DNA of 64,000 bases from Pseudarthrobacter sulfonivorans (GCF_001484605.1 NZ_CP013747.1:4340001-4404000); one strand, 5' to 3'. Positions 51,008 to 63,958 are shown, counted from the first letter of the stretch. A program made the numbers and translations. The notes: generated by a model from the sequence alone, not told the origin.

Positions 51008-54000
51008 ATGGAAAACGAACAAACACCAGCCGTTAATGATGAAGCCGTCGCCGAGGCTACGGAAGCGCCCAAGAAGGCCACCCGGACACGTCGGAAGGCA
51101 GTGCCGAAGGCCGCAGAGGCCGTACCGGTGAATGACGCCGCCGAAGCTGAGCCTGCGACGGATACCGCTCCGGAACCCAAGACGCCGGTCCGCCGGACCC
51201 GCGCACGTAAGACGGTGGTCGCCGCCGAACCCTTGCCGGCCTTCGCTGCTGAGGTTCTGGAAGCACCTGCCGCCGTTGTTACCGAGACCGCCGTAGATAC
51301 TGCCGGCGTCGAACACGCGGCCGAAGCCGCAGCGCCTGAGGCTGCAGCGGAGACCAAGCCTGTCCGCCGCCGCCGCGTGGCCACCCGCAAAACCTCGGCC
51401 CCCGACGTCGCTCCCGCGGCCGTAGAACAGACAGCTCCGGAGCAGGCAGCCCCTGAAACTGCAGCAACGCAGGCCCCGGAAGCAGAGGAGGTCGCCGCTG
51501 CGGCGCCCGCAGCAGCCGCCGTCGCCCCCGTCAACGCTGCCCCGGTCAGCGCTGCCGCCGCGCCGGCTGAAGAGCCAGCTGCTGCTGAGACTGCCAGCCC
51601 GTTCAGTTCACTGTTCCTTGAGCCGGCGGCCACCACATCGGTGCTTTTCCAGGCCCCCGACCTCAGCACCGTGGTCCGCCCCGCGCCGGTTGCTGCCGTG
51701 GTTGAAGAGCCGGAAGAGGACGACGCCGAAGACGGCGAAGCGGACGACGCCAACGGCCGCCGCAGGCGCCGCAGCCGTGGTCGCCGTGGACGCAGCCGCA
51801 CAGGCGAAAGCGATGCTGACGGTGATAACGAAGGCGACGAAGGCGCAGCCGAAGAAACCGATGAGGAATCCGCCGGGCAGGCCGATGAGGGCGTGACGTC
51901 CCGCCGTCGTCGTCGCCGCCGCCGTGGCGACCAGGATCTGGAACTGACCGGAGGAGAAGGCGACGACCCGCCCAACACGGTGACCCGCGTCCGCGCGCCG
52001 CGCGCCGCGACCGAAGCGCCGGTCAACAACCGCGTCACGTCTGTCAAGGGTTCCACCCGCCTCGAAGCCAAGAAGCAGCGCCGCCGCGAATCCCGCGACA
52101 CCGGCCGCCGCCGCACCGTCATCACCGAGGCCGAGTTCCTGGCCCGCCGCGAATCAGTTGACCGGCAGATGATCGTCCGCCAGCGCGACGACAGAATCCA
52201 GATCGGCGTCCTCGAAGACGGCGTCCTGGCCGAGCACTTTGTCTCCAAGACCCAGCAGGACTCCCTGATCGGCAACGTCTACCTCGGCAAGGTGCAGAAC
52301 GTCCTGCCGTCCATGGAAGCGGCGTTCGTTGACATCGGACGCGGCCGCAACGCCGTCCTGTACGCCGGTGAAGTGAACTGGGAGGCCGTTAACCTCGAAG
52401 GCAAGCAGCGCCGGATCGAAAACGCGCTCAAGTCCGGCGACACCGTCCTGGTCCAGGTCACCAAGGATCCCGTGGGCCACAAGGGTGCACGCCTGACCAG
52501 CCAGATCTCGCTGCCCGGCCGCTACCTGGTCTACGTGCCCGGCGGCTCCATGACCGGCATCTCCCGCAAACTGCCCGACGTCGAGCGCAACCGCCTCAAG
52601 CGCATCCTCAAGGACCGCCTCCCGGAGCACGCCGGCGTCATCGTCCGCACCGCTGCCGAAGGCGCCTCGGAAGAGGAGCTCACACACGACATCAACCGGC
52701 TGCGGGCCCAGTGGGAGGGCATCGAAAGCCAGTCCACGTCCACCAAGATCCTCGCGCCGGAGCTGCTCTACGGCGAACCTGACCTCACCATCAAGGTGGT
52801 CCGTGATGTGTTCAACGAGGACTTCTCCAAGCTGATCGTCTCCGGTGAAGAGGCCTGGGACACCATCGAGGCCTACGTCACCTACGTTGCCCCGGACCTC
52901 GTGGGCCGCCTGGAAAAGTGGACCAAGGACCAGGACATCTTCGCTGCGTGGCGGATCGATGAGCAGATCCACAAGGCCCTGGAACGCAAGGTCTTCCTGC
53001 CTTCGGGCGGCTCGCTGGTCATCGACCGCACCGAAGCCATGACCGTGGTGGACGTCAACACCGGCAAATTCACCGGCAGCGGCGGCAACCTCGAGGAAAC
53101 CGTCACCAAGAACAACCTCGAGGCAGCTGAAGAAGTGGTCCGGCAGCTCCGGCTCCGCGACATCGGCGGCATCATCGTCATCGACTTCATCGACATGGTC
53201 CTCGAATCCAACCGCGACCTGGTCCTCCGCCGCATGGTGGAATGCCTGGGCCGCGACCGGACCAAGCACCAAGTGGCCGAAGTGACCTCGCTGGGCCTCG
53301 TGCAGATGACGCGCAAGCGCATGGGCACCGGGCTCCTGGAAGTCTTCGGCGAGCAGTGCGAAACCTGTGCAGGCCGCGGGATCGTCACCCACGACGACCC
53401 CGTGGAACACCGCCGCGCCAACACCGTAGCCGCGGAGCACCACGTGCAGCGTGTGGACAGCCGCCCGGAAACCCAGCGCACCGATAGCGTGCGCACTGAC
53501 AGCCAGCGCCCGGACAGCCAGCCGGGTGGCCGCACTGACCGGAAACGCCGCCGCGGACGGGGCGGCCAGCCGCTGGAAACGGCACCGGCAGCTCCGGTGC
53601 AGATCCACACGGTCCACCCGGAAGCCAGTGATGCCGAGCGACATGCCAAGGCGGAGGCCACGCGGGCAGCGCTTGCGAACATTGCGGCCGCAGCCCACGC
53701 TGCGCACCTGCACGACGACGAAGTGGCTCACGCATCAGCTGCCGCGGGCCGGCAGCCTGCGGCTGCGGTGCCGGCTCCGGCTGAGCGGTCCGAAACGGAC
53801 TCCAACGGCCGTCCGGCCGCAGTGCTGACATTCGGCGGCGAGCAGGTTGTGCTTCCGTTCGTGGCGCACCACGATGACCAGCCGCACTCACCTGCCCTGA
53901 CACTTGATCGCCTCGCGGAGGCCTTCGCGCACCTTGGCGAGCCGGCACCTGTAGCGGAAAGCAAGCCGTCGGCAGTCCAGGCAACTGAAACCCAGCCGGC

Positions 54001-54286
54001 AGAACCTGCCCGCCAGCAGCAGCCAGCTGTGGCGGAGAAGGATTACTCCGACCACACCGAGGAGCCCCGCGCCCGCCGTCCCCGGCGGAACCGGAGTGCC
54101 AGCCGTGCCCAGGGCGCAGCCAACGCCACGTCCGTGGAGCATCACGAAGCTGCTCCGGCGGCTGCCGCTGGGCACACCCACGCCGCCAAGGCGCCGGAGC
54201 CTGTCAAGGCTCCTGTGGCCGACAAACCGGTTGCCGCCAACGCGCCCATCATCCTGGGCGTAGGAGTTCCGGCCTCGGAGCTCTGA
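51008..54286 (+). CDS. rne: Ribonuclease E/G
   Basis: 1092 residues from ATG 51008. The first 370 residues are Ala/Glu/Thr-rich with Arg patches (RRRRRRRGDQ); the catalytic core follows: S1-like part GNVYLGKVQNVLPSMEAAFV, RNase H-like and DNase I-like parts with the magnesium Asp in VVDVNTGKFTG and IVIDFIDM, and the zinc-link CETCAGRG. The C-terminal 300 residues are disordered. The layout with the core in the middle is the actinobacterial type. It processes rRNA and decays mRNA, probably as a hub for other RNases. Confidence 0.93.
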   Translation: MENEQTPAVNDEAVAEATEAPKKATRTRRKAVPKAAEAVPVNDAAEAEPATDTAPEPKTPVRRTRARKTVVAAEPLPAFAAEVLEAPAAVVTETAVDTAGVEHAAEAAAPEAAAETKPVRRRRVATRKTSAPDVAPAAVEQTAPEQAAPETAATQAPEAEEVAAAAPAAAAVAPVNAAPVSAAAAPAEEPAAAETASPFSSLFLEPAATTSVLFQAPDLSTVVRPAPVAAVVEEPEEDDAEDGEADDANGRRRRRSRGRRGRSRTGESDADGDNEGDEGAAEETDEESAGQADEGVTSRRRRRRRRGDQDLELTGGEGDDPPNTVTRVRAPRAATEAPVNNRVTSVKGSTRLEAKKQRRRESRDTGRRRTVITEAEFLARRESVDRQMIVRQRDDRIQIGVLEDGVLAEHFVSKTQQDSLIGNVYLGKVQNVLPSMEAAFVDIGRGRNAVLYAGEVNWEAVNLEGKQRRIENALKSGDTVLVQVTKDPVGHKGARLTSQISLPGRYLVYVPGGSMTGISRKLPDVERNRLKRILKDRLPEHAGVIVRTAAEGASEEELTHDINRLRAQWEGIESQSTSTKILAPELLYGEPDLTIKVVRDVFNEDFSKLIVSGEEAWDTIEAYVTYVAPDLVGRLEKWTKDQDIFAAWRIDEQIHKALERKVFLPSGGSLVIDRTEAMTVVDVNTGKFTGSGGNLEETVTKNNLEAAEEVVRQLRLRDIGGIIVIDFIDMVLESNRDLVLRRMVECLGRDRTKHQVAEVTSLGLVQMTRKRMGTGLLEVFGEQCETCAGRGIVTHDDPVEHRRANTVAAEHHVQRVDSRPETQRTDSVRTDSQRPDSQPGGRTDRKRRRGRGGQPLETAPAAPVQIHTVHPEASDAERHAKAEATRAALANIAAAAHAAHLHDDEVAHASAAAGRQPAAAVPAPAERSETDSNGRPAAVLTFGGEQVVLPFVAHHDDQPHSPALTLDRLAEAFAHLGEPAPVAESKPSAVQATETQPAEPARQQQPAVAEKDYSDHTEEPRARRPRRNRSASRAQGAANATSVEHHEAAPAAAAGHTHAAKAPEPVKAPVADKPVAANAPIILGVGVPASEL

Positions 54287-54316
54287 CCAAGCAGTAGGGC
54301 AAGCCAATACAACGGC

Positions 54317-54355
54317 GCCCGGACGCAGCCTGTGAATCACAGGCTGCGTCCGGGC
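54317..54355 (+). terminator. 18-bp perfect hairpin after rne
   Basis: Arms 54317-54334 and 54338-54355 are perfectly complementary over 18 bp with a three-base loop. No U-run; it lies between rne and the TPP riboswitch and would isolate the two units. Confidence 0.65.
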
Positions 54356-54394
54356 GTCCGGCGTTAAGTCGCGAGGAACGCTAGGCTGGTGACT

Positions 54395-54473
54395 GACACG
54401 GGGTGCCGCGCAGAGAGCCGGCTGAGATCCACACCCGTTGAACCTGTCCGGTTAGCACCGGCGAAGGGATGTC
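54395..54473 (+). promoter_or_regulatory. TPP riboswitch (thi-box)
   Basis: P1 arms GACA (54395-54398) and TGTC (54470-54473) enclose the conserved ACGGGGTGCC, CTGAGATCCACACCC, TTGAACCTG and GCGAAGGGATG segments. It binds thiamine pyrophosphate. The GAAGGGA that would serve as ribosome binding site for the next gene is inside the riboswitch, so control is probably at translation. Confidence 0.95.
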
Positions 54474-54477
54474 TCCT

Positions 54478-56067
54478 TTGGCTTCAACTTCTGTCCTTCC
54501 TCCTGCAACACCCGCGGCGGCTCTGCCGGAAACCCCAGCAACCCGGGCTGAGGTCCGGCCCGCACCAGCCCGCTCTTCTGCGGTCCGGGTGCTGCGTGAC
54601 GTTCCGCGGGTGCTGTCCATTGCCGGATCGGACCCTTCAGGGGGCGCGGGCGTCCAGGCCGACCTCAAAAGCATTGCAGCCCTTGGCGGCTACGGCATGG
54701 CGGCCATCACCGCGCTGACGGTCCAAAACACCCAGGGGGTCCAGGCGGTTCACGTCCCGCCTGCGTCCTTCCTGGGCCAGCAGCTCGATGCCATCAGCGA
54801 TGACATCACCATCGACGCGGTCAAGATCGGCATGCTGGGCGACGCTGCGGTGATAGGCGTGGTCCGCGACTGGCTGGAAAAGGTGCGTCCCGCCGTCGTC
54901 GTTCTTGATCCGGTCATGGTGGCCACGAGCGGCGACCGGCTGCTGCAGGAGTCTGCCGAGGCGGCCCTGCGGGAGCTGCTCCCGCTCGCGGACCTGATCA
55001 CCCCCAACCTGGCCGAACTGGCCATCCTGGTGGGGGAGCCGCAGGCGAGGGAATGGCACGACGCGCTCGGGCAGGGGCAGCGGTTGTCCGCCGCGACCGG
55101 TGCCACCGTCCTGGTCAAGGGCGGCCATCTCGACGGCGGTGCGTGCCCGGATGCCCTGGTCAACGCTGCCGGGCTGCTCGCCCAGGAGGTGGTGGAAGTG
55201 AGCGGGGACAGGATCCCCACGCGCAACAGCCACGGCACCGGCTGCTCGCTGTCGTCGGCCATGGCCACGGCTCAGGCCCGGCTGGGGGACTGGGAAGCCG
55301 CATTACGGCAGGTGAAGCCCTGGCTGGTGGGCGCGCTGCAGGCCTCTGACCAACTTGAGGTGGGCGAGGGCAACGGCCCCATCAACCACTTCCACCACAT
55401 GCAACAGGTTCCGGCAGCCGGCGAGTTCGCAGAGACGCTGCGCCGGGCGTCGGAGCCGGATCTTGCAGCCATCTACGGGCTGGATTTCATCCGAGACCTG
55501 GCGGCCGGCACGTTGGCTGAGGAACAGTTCGCCTATTACCTCGCCCAGGACGCCATCTACCTCAACGGCTATTCGCGGGTCCTCGCCCGGGCCAGCGCGC
55601 TGGCGCCCACGGAAGCCGCCCAGCTGTTCTGGGCAAAGTCGGCCCAGCAATGCCTTGAGGTCGAGTCCGAACTGCACCGCACGTGGCTAAGCACCAGGAC
55701 AGTGGACTCTGTCCTGGGACCTGTCACCAAGTCCTACGTGGACCACCTGCTGGCGGCCTCGGCCTCCGGCAGCTACGCGGTCCTCGTGGCGGCGGTACTG
55801 CCGTGCTTCTGGTTGTATGCCGAAGTGGGACAGACCCTCCACGCGGAGTTCCTGGCTGCGGGTGCACCGGCAGCACATCCTTATGCCGACTGGCTGCGGG
55901 CCTATGCTGACGAGGATTTCGCCCAGGCCACGCGCGACGCCATCGCCTTGGCTGACGACGCCGGCCGGAGTGCTTCCGCGGATGAACGGGCGGCGATGCT
56001 GGTGGCTTTCAGGCAGTCGTGCCGGTTTGAGGTGGAATTCTTCGACGCGCCGCGAATTCATTCCTGA
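54478..56067 (+). CDS. thiD: ThiD-TenA fusion: HMP(-P) kinase / thiaminase II
   Basis: 529 residues if started at the TTG at 54478, which has AAGGGA seven bases upstream within the riboswitch; the in-frame ATG at 54469 lies in P1 without spacing for a ribosome binding site. Residues about 45-300 are ThiD (SIAGSDPSGGAGVQADLKSI, VLDPVMVATSGDRLL, SHGTGCSLSSAMATA). Residues about 310-529 are TenA (FAYYLAQDAIYLNGYSRVLA, and a Cys in the AAVLPCFWLYAEVG region). Makes and salvages the pyrimidine part of thiamine. Confidence 0.93.
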   Translation: MASTSVLPPATPAAALPETPATRAEVRPAPARSSAVRVLRDVPRVLSIAGSDPSGGAGVQADLKSIAALGGYGMAAITALTVQNTQGVQAVHVPPASFLGQQLDAISDDITIDAVKIGMLGDAAVIGVVRDWLEKVRPAVVVLDPVMVATSGDRLLQESAEAALRELLPLADLITPNLAELAILVGEPQAREWHDALGQGQRLSAATGATVLVKGGHLDGGACPDALVNAAGLLAQEVVEVSGDRIPTRNSHGTGCSLSSAMATAQARLGDWEAALRQVKPWLVGALQASDQLEVGEGNGPINHFHHMQQVPAAGEFAETLRRASEPDLAAIYGLDFIRDLAAGTLAEEQFAYYLAQDAIYLNGYSRVLARASALAPTEAAQLFWAKSAQQCLEVESELHRTWLSTRTVDSVLGPVTKSYVDHLLAASASGSYAVLVAAVLPCFWLYAEVGQTLHAEFLAAGAPAAHPYADWLRAYADEDFAQATRDAIALADDAGRSASADERAAMLVAFRQSCRFEVEFFDAPRIHS

Positions 56068-56176
56068 CAGGCTGCGGCCCGTGCGGCCTGTACGATAGTC
56101 AGGCACGGTTTTGGATTGTCAGTGCAGTACCTGCTTGTGGGTCCTATCACAGACAACCTGCCGTAACCAGCCTCAT

Positions 56177-56206
56177 TTGCGGCCGAAGGCAAAATTAGCG
56201 TATTCT
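56177..56206 (+). promoter_or_regulatory. Promoter of rplU-rpmA
   Basis: -35 TTGCGG (56177-56182), 18-base spacer, -10 TATTCT (56201-56206). It leaves a leader of about 125 bases that can fold and may serve ribosomal-protein feedback. Confidence 0.55.
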
Positions 56207-56339
56207 AGATCTTCGGTGCTTACGCCAACACTTGGGTTACGACCCCACGGCGTTGAGGCACAGCGAGAACCCAGCCAATTATGGAACAGGGTTCAGCACG
56301 CAAATTTAGTAATAAACGTCGAGAGAAGTGAGTTCCCAA

Positions 56340-56648
56340 GTGGTGTACGCGATTGTCCGCGCAGGCGGCCGCCAAGAGAAGGTTTCCGTTGGAGACTTCG
56401 TTACCCTGAACCGCGTCCCCGGTGGAGCCGGCAGCACCTTTGAGTTGCCCGCACTGCTCCTGGTAGACGGTGACAAAGTCACCTCTGCTGCTGCGGACCT
56501 GGCCAAGGTAACGGTTACGGCTGAGATCCTCGAAGACCTCCGTGGTCCGAAGATCGTCATCCAGAAGTTCAAGAACAAGACCGGTTACAAGAAGCGCCAG
56601 GGTCACCGTCAGGAATTGACCAAGGTCAAGATCACGGGTATCAAGTAA
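56340..56648 (+). CDS. rplU: Ribosomal protein bL21
   Basis: 102 residues from the GTG at 56340 ([20 protein letters not shown]). The C-terminal signature [20 protein letters not shown] is complete. Large-subunit protein that binds 23S rRNA; followed by rpmA. Confidence 0.96.
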   Translation: MVYAIVRAGGRQEKVSVGDFVTLNRVPGGAGSTFELPALLLVDGDKVTSAAADLAKVTVTAEILEDLRGPKIVIQKFKNKTGYKKRQGHRQELTKVKITGIK

Positions 56649-56709
56649 CTCTTCGTTACTGTTCAGGTTCTTCAGCAGATTCCCCAGAATTTAAAGGCAG
56701 GCATTTCAA

Positions 56710-56973
56710 ATGGCACATAAAAAAGGCGCGAGTTCCACTCGCAACGGTCGTGACTCCAACGCCCAGTACCTCGGCGTCAAGCGCTTCGGCGGCCAGGTAG
56801 TTTCCGCAGGCGAGATCATCGTTCGCCAGCGTGGCACCCACTTCCACCCGGGCGCCGGCGTTGGACGTGGCGGCGACGACACACTGTTCGCACTGGCCCC
56901 GGGAGCCGTCCAGTTCGGCACCCGCCGCGGTCGCCGCGTTGTTAACATCGTTGCTGCTGCAGCTGCAGAGTAA
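56710..56973 (+). CDS. rpmA: Ribosomal protein bL27
   Basis: 87 residues. [20 protein letters not shown] start without an N-terminal extension to be cut off; its tail reaches the peptidyl transferase centre. Co-transcribed with rplU. Confidence 0.96.
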   Translation: MAHKKGASSTRNGRDSNAQYLGVKRFGGQVVSAGEIIVRQRGTHFHPGAGVGRGGDDTLFALAPGAVQFGTRRGRRVVNIVAAAAAE

Positions 56974-56990
56974 CAAATAGTTCTGAAGCG

Positions 56991-57019
56991 GTGGAGCGGG
57001 CCATTTTGGTCCGCTCCAC
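56991..57019 (+). terminator. Terminator after rpmA
   Basis: Arms 56991-57002 and 57008-57019 pair over 12 bp with one G-T; TGTTCTTTT follows. Confidence 0.85.
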
Positions 57020-57030
57020 TGTTCTTTTAA

Positions 57031-59821
<2,791 letters not shown>

Positions 59822-59847
59822 GCCTGCGGCTCGCCTAAACTTGGATC

Positions 59848-61212
59848 ATGACTGAGGCACTGATTCACAACACTGCTGCTATTTCCGGGGATACCACTGC
59901 TGTTCCCGCTGCCCCGGAAGCGCCTGCATCAGCTGCCGTTCCGTTGTCCGCCGAGGACGTCGAAGCGGCGGTCCATGCCGTCGCCGACCGTTCCAAGCAC
60001 GCGGCCCGCCGGATGGCGAGTGCCAACAGGGCCTGGAAGGACCGTGGCCTGCGCGCCATCGGAGCTGCCCTGCTGGCGCGGAAGGACCAGATCCTGGCCG
60101 CCAACGCCAAGGATGTTGCCGCCGGCAAGGCCAACGGCACCTCGGCGGCCATGCTGGACCGGCTGACGCTTACTGACGCCCGCATTACCGGGCTCGTTGA
60201 CGCCCTGGAAAACCTGGCCAACCTGCCCGACCCGGTGGGCAACGTGGTCCGCGGCCAGACGCTGCCCAACGGTCTCCGCCTGCGCCAAATCAACGTGCCA
60301 ATGGGTGTCGTCGCAGCCATTTACGAGGCCCGGCCCAACGTCACCGTTGACATCGCCGGTCTCGCGCTCAAGAGCGGCAACGCCGTTATCCTCCGCGGCG
60401 GCACCGCCGCTGCAGCCACTAACGACACCTTGGTCCACGTTCTCCGCGAAGCCTTGGACGGTGTGGGCCTTCCCGCCGATGCCGTGCAGACAGTGGACCA
60501 GTACGGACGGGAAGGCGCGAATGCGCTGATGCGGGCCCGCGGCCGGGTTGATGTCCTGATTCCGCGCGGGGGCCGGGACCTGATCCAGTCCGTGGTGTTG
60601 AACGCCGCCGTGCCGGTCATCGAGACCGGCGAGGGCAACGTGCATATCTTCATCGACGAATCCGCCAGCGAGGACATGGCGGTGGAGATCCTGCTGAACG
60701 CCAAGACCCAGCGGCCCAGTGTCTGCAACACCGTGGAGACGCTGCTGGTCCATTCGCGGTCCACCGTGCTGCCCGCCGTCGCCGCCGCGCTGCGCGGAGC
60801 CGGGGTCACCCTCCACGCTGACGAGCGCATCCGTGCGGCGCTGCCTTCATCTGTTGAGTCCGTGCCGGCAACGGATGAGGATTGGGGAACCGAGTACATG
60901 GACCTGGACCTCGCCGTCGCAATGGTGGACAGCCTGGATGACGCCGTCAAGCACATCCGGACCTGGTCCACAGGCCACACCGAAGCGATCCTCACCAACG
61001 ACCTGGCCAACGCGGAGCGGTTCATCGCCGAGGTTGACTCTGCCGCGGTCATCGTCAACGCGTCCACGCGGTTTACCGACGGCGGCGAGCTGGGCCTCGG
61101 TGCCGAGGTTGGCATCTCCACGCAGAAGCTGCACGCCCGCGGCCCGATGGGACTGACAGAGCTCACCACCACTAAGTGGATCGTGCAGGGCGAGGGCCAG
61201 GTCCGCGGGTAG
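59848..61212 (+). CDS. proA: Gamma-glutamyl phosphate reductase
   Basis: 454 residues. [35 protein letters not shown] and the catalytic Cys in [14 protein letters not shown]; ends [17 protein letters not shown]. Second step of proline synthesis. 26 bases after proB and co-transcribed. The first 40 residues are an extra Ala/Pro-rich extension. Confidence 0.95.
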   Translation: MTEALIHNTAAISGDTTAVPAAPEAPASAAVPLSAEDVEAAVHAVADRSKHAARRMASANRAWKDRGLRAIGAALLARKDQILAANAKDVAAGKANGTSAAMLDRLTLTDARITGLVDALENLANLPDPVGNVVRGQTLPNGLRLRQINVPMGVVAAIYEARPNVTVDIAGLALKSGNAVILRGGTAAAATNDTLVHVLREALDGVGLPADAVQTVDQYGREGANALMRARGRVDVLIPRGGRDLIQSVVLNAAVPVIETGEGNVHIFIDESASEDMAVEILLNAKTQRPSVCNTVETLLVHSRSTVLPAVAAALRGAGVTLHADERIRAALPSSVESVPATDEDWGTEYMDLDLAVAMVDSLDDAVKHIRTWSTGHTEAILTNDLANAERFIAEVDSAAVIVNASTRFTDGGELGLGAEVGISTQKLHARGPMGLTELTTTKWIVQGEGQVRG

Positions 61213-61287
61213 CAACGCGGTAATATAGACAGAAGTCCGGAACGGCGGGACAATCCGCTGCCACATCCTTGAACCTTAGGGGAGAAA

Positions 61288-61518
61288 ATGCTGCTCCAGC
61301 AGATCGCCATGACCGTTGCCGAAGGCGGAGAACACGCACCCGCTCCGATCTGGGCTGAGCCGTGGGTGTTCGGCGTATCCATTTTCGCCATCCTGCTGGT
61401 GATGATGTTCGTTACGCTCTCCTACTCGAACCTGGGCAACCGGCACACCGTAACGGATGAGCACGCCGATCCGCACCGCCAGCACCCCAACAAGCACGAC
61501 CACGGCCAAGGCCACTGA
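61288..61518 (+). CDS. Small membrane protein of unknown function
   Basis: 76 residues. One membrane helix ([20 protein letters not shown]) and a His/Asp-rich cytoplasmic tail ([20 protein letters not shown]) that could bind metal. Conserved in place between proA and nadD in Arthrobacter-like genomes. Its 3' end overlaps nadD by 62 bases. Confidence 0.75.
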   Translation: MLLQQIAMTVAEGGEHAPAPIWAEPWVFGVSIFAILLVMMFVTLSYSNLGNRHTVTDEHADPHRQHPNKHDHGQGH

Positions 61519-62188
61519 AATTTCCCGTGTTCTGCACCGTGACGGTGCGCAAAGGCGGCTGCGGCTGGGCGTGATGGGCGGGACGTTTGATCCCATCCAC
61601 CACGGCCACCTTGTTGCAGCCAGCGAAGTGGCCGCCAAGTTCGGCCTGGATGAAGTGGTCTTTGTCCCCACCGGGCAGCCGTGGCAAAAGTCGCACAAGC
61701 AGGTCAGTGAGCCTGAGCACCGCTACCTCATGACGGTGATCGCCACGGCATCGAACCCCCGCTTCACCGTCAGCAGGGTGGATATTGACCGGCCCGGTCG
61801 CACGTATACCATTGATACCTTGCGGGATCTCCGGACCCAACGTCCGGATGCGGATCTGTTCTTCATTACCGGTGCGGATGCACTGGCGCAGATTCTGTCC
61901 TGGAAGGACATCGACGAGCTGTGGTCACTGGCCCATTTTGTCGGTGTGACACGGCCGGGACATGTGCTTGATGGCATGGGCCGCAAGGACGTCAGCCTCC
62001 TCGAGGTGCCGGCCATGGCCATCTCGTCCACGGACTGCCGTGTCCGTGTAGCCGGAAACAACCCCGTCTGGTACCTCGTGCCGGACGGAGTGGTCCAATA
62101 CATCGCCAAATATGGTCTGTACGCCGAGGGATCAGATCCCGAGGACGTCCGAACTACCGAAACAGACGAGCCAGCCAGTACTGAATGA
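61457..62188 (+). CDS. nadD: Nicotinate-nucleotide adenylyltransferase
   Basis: 243 residues from ATG 61457, the only in-frame ATG or GTG ahead of the [15 protein letters not shown] nucleotide-binding motif except the GTG just before it. The overlap with the membrane gene makes the exact start uncertain. [15 protein letters not shown] and the ISSTDCR motif near the end complete the family pattern. Converts NaMN to NaAD. Confidence 0.92.
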   Translation: MSTPIRTASTPTSTTTAKATEISRVLHRDGAQRRLRLGVMGGTFDPIHHGHLVAASEVAAKFGLDEVVFVPTGQPWQKSHKQVSEPEHRYLMTVIATASNPRFTVSRVDIDRPGRTYTIDTLRDLRTQRPDADLFFITGADALAQILSWKDIDELWSLAHFVGVTRPGHVLDGMGRKDVSLLEVPAMAISSTDCRVRVAGNNPVWYLVPDGVVQYIAKYGLYAEGSDPEDVRTTETDEPASTE

Positions 62189-62195
62189 GTCCTCA

Positions 62196-63509
62196 ATGAG
62201 TCAGGAAAAGCCCCCCGTCCGCAGCCGCCGCGAACTGCGGCAGGCCAGAGATGAGAACACGGCTCCCGGGTCCAACGGCCCGGGCCAGGTTTCGCCTGCC
62301 TCAAAACAACGGCGCGCGGCTGACGCCCCGGTGGATTCCGTCCCCGAGCAGTCCCAAGCGCAGCGGTCCTCGCAGATCCGGGCCCGCGACCGCGCGGCGC
62401 TGCGTGCCATCAAGGAACTCGAGGAGAAAGAGGGCCAGCTTTCCGCAGGAGGCCCTCCCACGCGCAGGCAGTTGCGGCTTCAGCAGCTGAAGGAACAGGC
62501 CGTCACCTCGGCCAATCCCATCATTCCCGCTCCCATGGGGCAGCCTTTGCCAAGCCAACCCGCGCCGAGGCAATCTGGGCCGAGCCAACCTAAGCCAGGC
62601 CAAGCCAAGCCGGCCCCAACGAAGCCAGCCCCAACGAAGCCAGGCCAAGACACTGCTGTATCCGCCGATATGGCCGGGCCCGCCGCGCCGGCGAACGGTG
62701 CAGGTGTTCCGGCTGGCATGAGCGTGGAGCAGGCACTCGCAGCCCGCACGCTCATTGCCGAGCAGGCCAAGAATCAGCTGGCCAAGATGGAACACATCGC
62801 CTCGCTGGACCCCGAAGCAGTGGATCCGGACATTCTTGCGGAACAGATCGCCTTGGCCGAGCGCGCGGCGGTGCTGAACCGCCGGGCGATGGCCAAGCGG
62901 AAGCTGGCCGAGCAGGCCGCCCCTGCACAGCCAGTATCAGTACCCACGCAGGCTGCCAATCCGCAGGCCGCGGCCACCCAATCCGTTCCCCAGACGGGCC
63001 CGGCCACCGCCGACAACCTGGCCATGGTCACGCCGCTGGAATTCGTGCAGGTACCCGGCGTCGACCGTCCTGTGATGAAACCCCCGGCGACCTCCTACGT
63101 GCCGTTGGCGACCCAGGCCGGACCTAAGGTCCGGCCTGGCGGCAAGGGCCGCCGGCCGTCCACTACGTCCAAAGAGCCGGCCGCGGGTTCTGCGCAGGCG
63201 GCCGCTTCGGGCCGTTCCAGGGTGATCGCCCGTGCGGAAGCTGCTGCCAGGGCCGCCGCGGCACCGAAGCGCGTCGTCCCCGTCCAGCCCACCGTGGCCG
63301 ATACACCAATGGGGGAGCCGGACGATCTGTTCGATGACCTGCCGCGCATCCCGGCACGGTCAGCACACGGGCTGGAGCCGCTGGATGCGGCAACGGCCGG
63401 CCTGGCCCGTGCGAAGCGGCTCAGGCTTATGCAGGTCCTCGTCCTGGCTTTTGGGATCGTGGCCCTTATTTCCGGCGTTATCCTCATCGTCAGCGGCATC
63501 TCCAGCTGA
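62196..63509 (+). CDS. Low-complexity protein with C-terminal membrane anchor
   Basis: 437 residues from ATG 62196. The first 400 residues are Pro/Ala/Gln/Arg-rich, with repeats (KPAPTKPAPTKPGQ), a helical part around 180-245 (EQIALAERAAVLNRRAMAKR), and basic patches. A single membrane helix ends the protein (LMQVLVLAFGIVALISGVIL). Tail-anchored topology with the bulk in the cytoplasm is likely. No family recognised; conserved place between nadD and rsfS suggests a cell-envelope or division role. Confidence 0.78.
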   Translation: MSQEKPPVRSRRELRQARDENTAPGSNGPGQVSPASKQRRAADAPVDSVPEQSQAQRSSQIRARDRAALRAIKELEEKEGQLSAGGPPTRRQLRLQQLKEQAVTSANPIIPAPMGQPLPSQPAPRQSGPSQPKPGQAKPAPTKPAPTKPGQDTAVSADMAGPAAPANGAGVPAGMSVEQALAARTLIAEQAKNQLAKMEHIASLDPEAVDPDILAEQIALAERAAVLNRRAMAKRKLAEQAAPAQPVSVPTQAANPQAAATQSVPQTGPATADNLAMVTPLEFVQVPGVDRPVMKPPATSYVPLATQAGPKVRPGGKGRRPSTTSKEPAAGSAQAAASGRSRVIARAEAAARAAAAPKRVVPVQPTVADTPMGEPDDLFDDLPRIPARSAHGLEPLDAATAGLARAKRLRLMQVLVLAFGIVALISGVILIVSGISS

Positions 63510-63556
63510 CCACGCAACGCCCTTTTACGAAGCTTTAGAAAACTACAAGGAGTCCC

Positions 63557-63958
63557 ATGACTGCAACAGATTCATCCATCGCCATAGCCCGCCAAGCCGC
63601 CAAGGCAGCCGCGGACAAGATTGCCCACGACATTGTGGCCCTCGATGTCAGCGAACGGCTGGCACTGGCAGACGTCTTCCTCATCGCATCCGCGCCGAGC
63701 GAGCGCCAGGTCAACGCCATCGTTGACGGCATCGAAGAAGAACTTTCCAAGCAGGACCTCCGTCCGGTACGCCGCGAAGGCCGCTCCGGCGGGCGCTGGG
63801 TACTGCTGGATTACTCGGACATCGTCATCCACGTCCAGCATGAAGAGGACCGCGTTTTCTACGCCCTGGAGCGCCTGTGGAAGGACTGCCCGGTAGTTGA
63901 CCTGCAGCTGGGCGAGGACACTTCAGCCAAGGCGACGGCGGCCTCCGACTCCGAATAG
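63557..63958 (+). CDS. rsfS: Ribosomal silencing factor RsfS
   Basis: 133 residues with AAGGAG upstream. ALADVFLIASAPSERQVNAI, GRSGGRWVLLDYSDIVIHVQ and HEEDRVFYALERLWKDCPVV are diagnostic. Binds uL14 and blocks subunit joining in starvation. After nadD as in most bacteria. Confidence 0.95.
   Translation: MTATDSSIAIARQAAKAAADKIAHDIVALDVSERLALADVFLIASAPSERQVNAIVDGIEEELSKQDLRPVRREGRSGGRWVLLDYSDIVIHVQHEEDRVFYALERLWKDCPVVDLQLGEDTSAKATAASDSE

Noticed and set aside
52154..53731. 525-residue minus-strand frame opposite rne
   Set aside because: Antisense shadow; His/Asp/Val-rich composition typical of such frames.
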